DNA of 9,169 nt from Chitinophagales bacterium (GTDB taxonomy: Bacteria; Bacteroidota; Bacteroidia; Chitinophagales; Saprospiraceae): NCBI GenBank assembly GCA_013297575.1, contig JAAFHO010000177.1, positions 1 through 9,169 of the forward strand, in the 5' to 3' direction. Shown one piece after another: positions 6,111 to 9,169 of this stretch. Position 1 is the stretch's first letter; each line of letters begins with the position of its first letter. The notes below the pieces were generated by a model. The model did not search any database. It worked only from the letters and a program-made list of their open reading frames with translations, and was not told the origin of the DNA. The position numbers and the translations under genes were made by a program.

Positions 6111-8168
6111 TTAGGGTTGTGAAAAACTAACTTTAACTTCAAAGCGAACATTAGTCAAATGTTCTTCATCGCTACAGTTAACACCTGCCACACAGCGATT
6201 GCGCGGCATTGTACCACCTTTTCCTGATGTTTGGATACGTGCGGCTTTGATACCCCTATATTCCAGATACGCTTGAGCATTTTCTGCTCTTTCTTTTGAA
6301 ATATCAAGGTTAGTGGCTGCATTTCCTCGGGTATCTGTGTGCGCAATGAGTTCGATATTCATTTCTGGGTAACGGCTCATCAATTCAAACAGTCCATCTA
6401 ACGCACGAATGGCCGTACTATTTAATGTTCTTTGGTTGGGTTCATAAGTGATTTTATCCAAAACGATTAATGATCCATTTTGGATACCATTGGCTAATGG
6501 CGACTCTTCTTTAGGCATTGCACCTATTTTGGTCGGTCTTAAACGGACCTCCTGTAGGTCAGTACGTTCTTTTTGTGCTGCAAAACTATAATTAGACAAT
6601 AGGAAACCTGCTTTTTCTACTGTCACTAAATATTCTCCGGGTTCGTTGAGACAAATATCGTATTCTCCATTCAAATTGGTACGCACGGTTTGGGTTTTAT
6701 TGGTCGTTTTATGGACAAACTTAACATTGGCATTGCCAATTCGCGTACCCAATTGATCCGTCAAAACAGTTCCACTAGCGCGGTGGCAATCAGGTGCTTT
6801 GTTCAACTTAATATTTATAATTGCCTTTCCTTCTTCGTCTTCGATACTTACCAACTGCTGGGACAATTGATAGTCGCGGTGGTTGACCAATAACATATAA
6901 CTCCTGAAGCGCAAAAAGTCAGCATCAGCATTACCTTTTGTATCAGTATGATAGTCTGCGCTCCGCATTTTATCCGCAGATTTAGGTTTCAATTGCATAC
7001 TATATACCGTAGGGTTTTCAGGCGATGGTTGCAAATCTAGTTCATAAACGCTGTTGTCCGTGTCAACAAAACCTTCACCAGAAGACTTAAGTACCCTTAT
7101 TTCGGCACCATAAACGGGGTTTCCTGTTCTACCATCGGTGACTACAATGGTTGCTTCTCGCGTAGTTGGTCTCACCTGTCGGATACCTTGTTCAATACTA
7201 AACATCCAAATATCGTCTTTCCCAATGGAGCCATTTATTCCTTGTTCATTTGCTTTTCTATTGCTGGTAAAAAAGCCTTTGTTGAGTTCATCATTAATAA
7301 TAAACCCAAGGTCATCTTCGGGTGAATTATAGGGCTTATCCATGTTAAAAACCACTGGTTTCTTCGTTTCAGCATCGGTACCTAAAAAGAATATATCAAG
7401 CCCGCCAAGGTTAGATTCGTGGCCGGTAGAAGAGAAAAATAAAGTACCATTTGGGTGAATAAACGGGAATAATTCAGATTTTTCAGTATTTACATCCGGC
7501 ACATTCACCGGAGTTCCCCATGAGCCATCTGCTTGTTTGTCGCTGTAATAAATATCAAAACCACCTAAACCACCAGCCATGTCAGATGAAAAATAGAGCC
7601 TTTTGCCATCGGCACTCAAAGATGGGTGAACGCAGGAATAGTCATCGCTATTAAAAGGCAATTCGCCTTTGGGTATCCAATCAATCTGCCCTTTTCTGGC
7701 TTCGTAAATCTTAAGTCTAATTTTACCATCCCGATCTGCTTTTTGTACACCGCCCTTTTGATTGTTCTGGGTATAGAACATGGTCTTAAAATTCCGACTA
7801 AAAGTAACGGGGCCTTCGTGTAGTTTGGAATTAATATCCAAGGAGAAATTTTGGCGAGCAGTTGGTGCTCCATTCGGATCAAAAGGGGCGAAGTAGAGTT
7901 CTGAAAAAGTTTCACCTGTATTTTTGTCCTGAGCACCATTTTTTTTGGAACTGGAGGCAAATACTAACCCGTTTTGGTAAAAGGTAGGGCTGTAATCGGT
8001 GGATTTGGTATTTATTTCAGTCACATTACGGACGGTTACTTTGTTTTCTGGGCTATCTTTTTCCCTAAAACGATCCTTTGATTTACTTTTAGAGGATTGT
8101 TGGGCATTTAGCGTGACGGTAAGTAGTAATAAGGGGAGGATGAAATTTAAAAAAGTGTATTTTTTCAT
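6111..8168 (-). CDS. PD40 beta-propeller / OmpA-domain outer-membrane protein (PorE-like architecture)
   Basis: The 685-residue protein starts with a Sec signal peptide (about 1-22, ending LTVTLNA) that has no lipobox cysteine. Residues about 58-330 hold PD40/WD40-like propeller blades, e.g. HPSLSADGKRLYFSSDMAGG (181-200) and HPNGTLFFSSTGH (238-250). Two carboxypeptidase-regulatory-like, Ig-type domains follow (about 337-455 and 460-545). The C-terminus (about 565-683) is an OmpA/MotB peptidoglycan-binding domain: AHTDTRGN (609-616) supplies D612, and R627 lies 15 residues later, the Asp/Arg pair that binds diaminopimelate in OmpA. C659 and C665 may form a disulfide. The order PD40-CRD-OmpA matches PorE of the type IX secretion system, but PorE is a lipoprotein with an N-terminal TPR region, both absent here. 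Bacteroidota have many such paralogues, so the T9SS role is uncertain. First gene of the operon. Confidence 0.9.
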   Translation of the reverse strand: MKKYTFLNFILPLLLLTVTLNAQQSSKSKSKDRFREKDSPENKVTVRNVTEINTKSTDYSPTFYQNGLVFASSSKKNGAQDKNTGETFSELYFAPFDPNGAPTARQNFSLDINSKLHEGPVTFSRNFKTMFYTQNNQKGGVQKADRDGKIRLKIYEARKGQIDWIPKGELPFNSDDYSCVHPSLSADGKRLYFSSDMAGGLGGFDIYYSDKQADGSWGTPVNVPDVNTEKSELFPFIHPNGTLFFSSTGHESNLGGLDIFFLGTDAETKKPVVFNMDKPYNSPEDDLGFIINDELNKGFFTSNRKANEQGINGSIGKDDIWMFSIEQGIRQVRPTTREATIVVTDGRTGNPVYGAEIRVLKSSGEGFVDTDNSVYELDLQPSPENPTVYSMQLKPKSADKMRSADYHTDTKGNADADFLRFRSYMLLVNHRDYQLSQQLVSIEDEEGKAIINIKLNKAPDCHRASGTVLTDQLGTRIGNANVKFVHKTTNKTQTVRTNLNGEYDICLNEPGEYLVTVEKAGFLLSNYSFAAQKERTDLQEVRLRPTKIGAMPKEESPLANGIQNGSLIVLDKITYEPNQRTLNSTAIRALDGLFELMSRYPEMNIELIAHTDTRGNAATNLDISKERAENAQAYLEYRGIKAARIQTSGKGGTMPRNRCVAGVNCSDEEHLTNVRFEVKVSFSQP

Positions 8169-8205
8169 AAGTACTTAAATGATATTTTTGCATTGTTTGG
8201 AGTGA

Positions 8206-8220
8206 AATATGGATCATATT
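8206..8220. promoter_or_regulatory. Short palindrome near the operon transcription start
   Basis: AATATG (8206-8211) and CATATT (8215-8220) are exact reverse complements separated by GAT. The site lies just downstream of the candidate -7 box (8232-8239) of the OmpA-like operon, where a repressor could bind or a small leader hairpin could form. The region is AT-rich and a match this short can arise by chance. Confidence 0.25.
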
Positions 8221-8231
8221 CATTCCCGCCG

Positions 8232-8239
8232 CAAAGATC
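8232..8239 (-). promoter_or_regulatory. Candidate -7 promoter element for the envelope operon
   Basis: The minus strand reads GATCTTTG, matching TAnnTTTG except at the first base and closely resembling the GACCTTTG upstream of the synthetase. A start near 8225 would give a leader of about 55-60 nt. No clear TTG -33 element is seen. The following gene spacings (21 and 10 nt) suggest this one promoter serves all three genes. Confidence 0.35.
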
Positions 8240-8330
8240 GCGCTTTTCAATTATAAGTTAAAGTGTAAAGTAATTTTACTGATTAAGTATATAACGCACA
8301 ATTAGACGATAATAATTCATCAAGGCTACA

Positions 8331-8338
8331 TAATTTTG
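8331..8338 (+). promoter_or_regulatory. Candidate -7 promoter element for the helicase gene
   Basis: TAATTTTG is a full match to the Bacteroidota -7 consensus TAnnTTTG. It ends only 4 nt before the ATG at 8343, so transcripts from it would be leaderless or nearly so. There is no clear -33 TTG at about 20 nt upstream, and the segment is AT-rich, so a chance match is possible. Confidence 0.4.
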
Positions 8339-8342
8339 CACC

Positions 8343-9169
8343 ATGCAGTTAAAAACACCATTGGTACTCAGCGATGACTTTAAATACGCATTGGATTTGA
8401 TCGAAAAATCGAAAACAAGTTTATTTTTGACAGGTAAAGCGGGAACGGGCAAAAGTACTTTGTTAAGTTTATTTAAAACAACAACGCGTAAAAAAATGGC
8501 TATTTTGGCTCCAACTGGCGTTGCGGCGCTGAATGTGTCTGGCCAAACAATTCATTCATTTTTTGGATTTCCACCTCGTATCCTAACCGCTCAGGAAGCA
8601 GGAAAAAAAACGACAAGAAAAGACCTGCTGCGGCTTTACAAAAACTTGGAAGTGCTGATTATTGATGAAATTTCGATGGTACGTGCCGATATATTGGATG
8701 GGATTGATATTTTCTTGCGCCGTAACCGCGAAAATTACCAACCTTTTGGTGGCGTTCAAATGATTTTTGTAGGGGATTTGTTCCAATTGCCCCCAGTCGT
8801 GACCAATGATCCTGTGGAGCGTTCCTATTTCCAAGATTATTATGATTCGCCTTATTTTTTCTCTGCCAATGTGATGAAAGAAGGGCAGTTTCAAATAGAA
8901 CACCTAGAATTGCGAAAAGTATATCGACAAGACTCGCGTCATTTTTTGCGCTTATTAGAAGCGGTTCGATTAAAAAATGCAGATTTTGACGATTTGGAAG
9001 ATTTGAATGAAAGATTCGAACCCAATTTTTCAGAAACGGAAGGCTATATTACCCTATGCGCTAGAAATGCAACCGCAGAGCGCATCAACAATAATGAAAT
9101 CCAACGGTTACTTACACCTAAATTTACTTACCTCGCAGATGTAAAAGGTTTATTTGATCCGTCCATGTA
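8343..9169 (+). CDS. PIF1-like superfamily 1 DNA helicase (partial, C-terminus beyond window)
   Basis: An open frame from the ATG at 8343 runs to the window end (275 complete codons). Walker A is GKAGTGKST (31-39), motif Ia is APTGVAAL (56-63), and the PIF1-typical GQTIHSFFGF follows (67-76). Walker B is LIIDEISMV (105-113), motif III is VGDLFQLPPV (143-152), and RKVYRQ (191-196) carries the next conserved arginines. This set is characteristic of PIF1/RecD-like ATP-dependent 5'-3' helicases, which unwind duplexes, forks or G-quadruplexes in the cytoplasm. The C-terminal motifs lie outside the window, so any extra domain, such as HRDC or a helicase-fold tail, cannot be judged. The start is supported because Walker A begins only 30 residues in and no later Met precedes it. 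The gene is divergent from the envelope operon and separated from it by 174 bp. Confidence 0.93.
   Translation, partial: MQLKTPLVLSDDFKYALDLIEKSKTSLFLTGKAGTGKSTLLSLFKTTTRKKMAILAPTGVAALNVSGQTIHSFFGFPPRILTAQEAGKKTTRKDLLRLYKNLEVLIIDEISMVRADILDGIDIFLRRNRENYQPFGGVQMIFVGDLFQLPPVVTNDPVERSYFQDYYDSPYFFSANVMKEGQFQIEHLELRKVYRQDSRHFLRLLEAVRLKNADFDDLEDLNERFEPNFSETEGYITLCARNATAERINNNEIQRLLTPKFTYLADVKGLFDPSM

Noticed and set aside
8265..8279. GTAAA/TTTAC inverted repeat in the second divergent intergenic region
   Set aside because: The arms are only 5 bp and AT-rich, so chance occurrence is likely and nothing else supports a role.
8583..8903. Open frame of 106 codons on the minus strand opposite the helicase
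   Set aside because: It covers the conserved Walker B and motif III region of the helicase on the other strand and shows no domain of its own.

Overview
The window looks like a chromosomal segment of a Bacteroidota bacterium, possibly a Saprospiria- or Cytophagia-like lineage; the class is a weak guess. Four points support this. The glycyl-tRNA synthetase is the single-chain 513-residue type. One gene encodes a PD40/carboxypeptidase-regulatory-like/OmpA protein of the kind common in this phylum. The start codons lack clear Shine-Dalgarno sequences. Candidate promoters resemble the Bacteroidota -7 element TAnnTTTG. I see no insertion sequence, CRISPR array, tRNA or rRNA gene.

Layout: (1) 1-477, minus strand: a class I SAM-dependent methyltransferase whose C-terminus lies outside the window. 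(2) 478-688: a divergent intergenic region with a -7-like box facing each way, a small leader hairpin, and a 36-nt imperfect palindrome between the two promoters. (3) 689-2230, plus strand: glycyl-tRNA synthetase. (4) 2253-2296: a strong bidirectional terminator between two convergent units. (5) 8168-2312, minus strand: a tightly spaced three-gene operon. In transcription order it encodes a secreted PD40/OmpA peptidoglycan-binding protein (685 aa), a membrane-anchored beta-rich protein of unknown function (224 aa), and a large AsmA-like protein (1030 aa). (6) 8169-8342: a second divergent intergenic region. (7) 8343-9169, plus strand: the N-terminal 275 residues of a PIF1-like superfamily 1 helicase.

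The operon is the part most worth attention. Its three products all appear to sit in the cell envelope: a periplasmic or outer-membrane protein with intact peptidoglycan-binding residues, an inner-membrane-anchored protein, and an AsmA-family protein, a family linked to lipid transport and outer-membrane homeostasis. The AsmA-like protein contains a roughly 107-residue module repeated in tandem. It ends in an Ala/Lys-rich helical tail holding eight glycines at exact four-residue spacing, a long glycine zipper. The operon may therefore encode a trans-envelope assembly, but this is inference from domain content and gene order. The methyltransferase, synthetase and helicase look like ordinary housekeeping or accessory genes.
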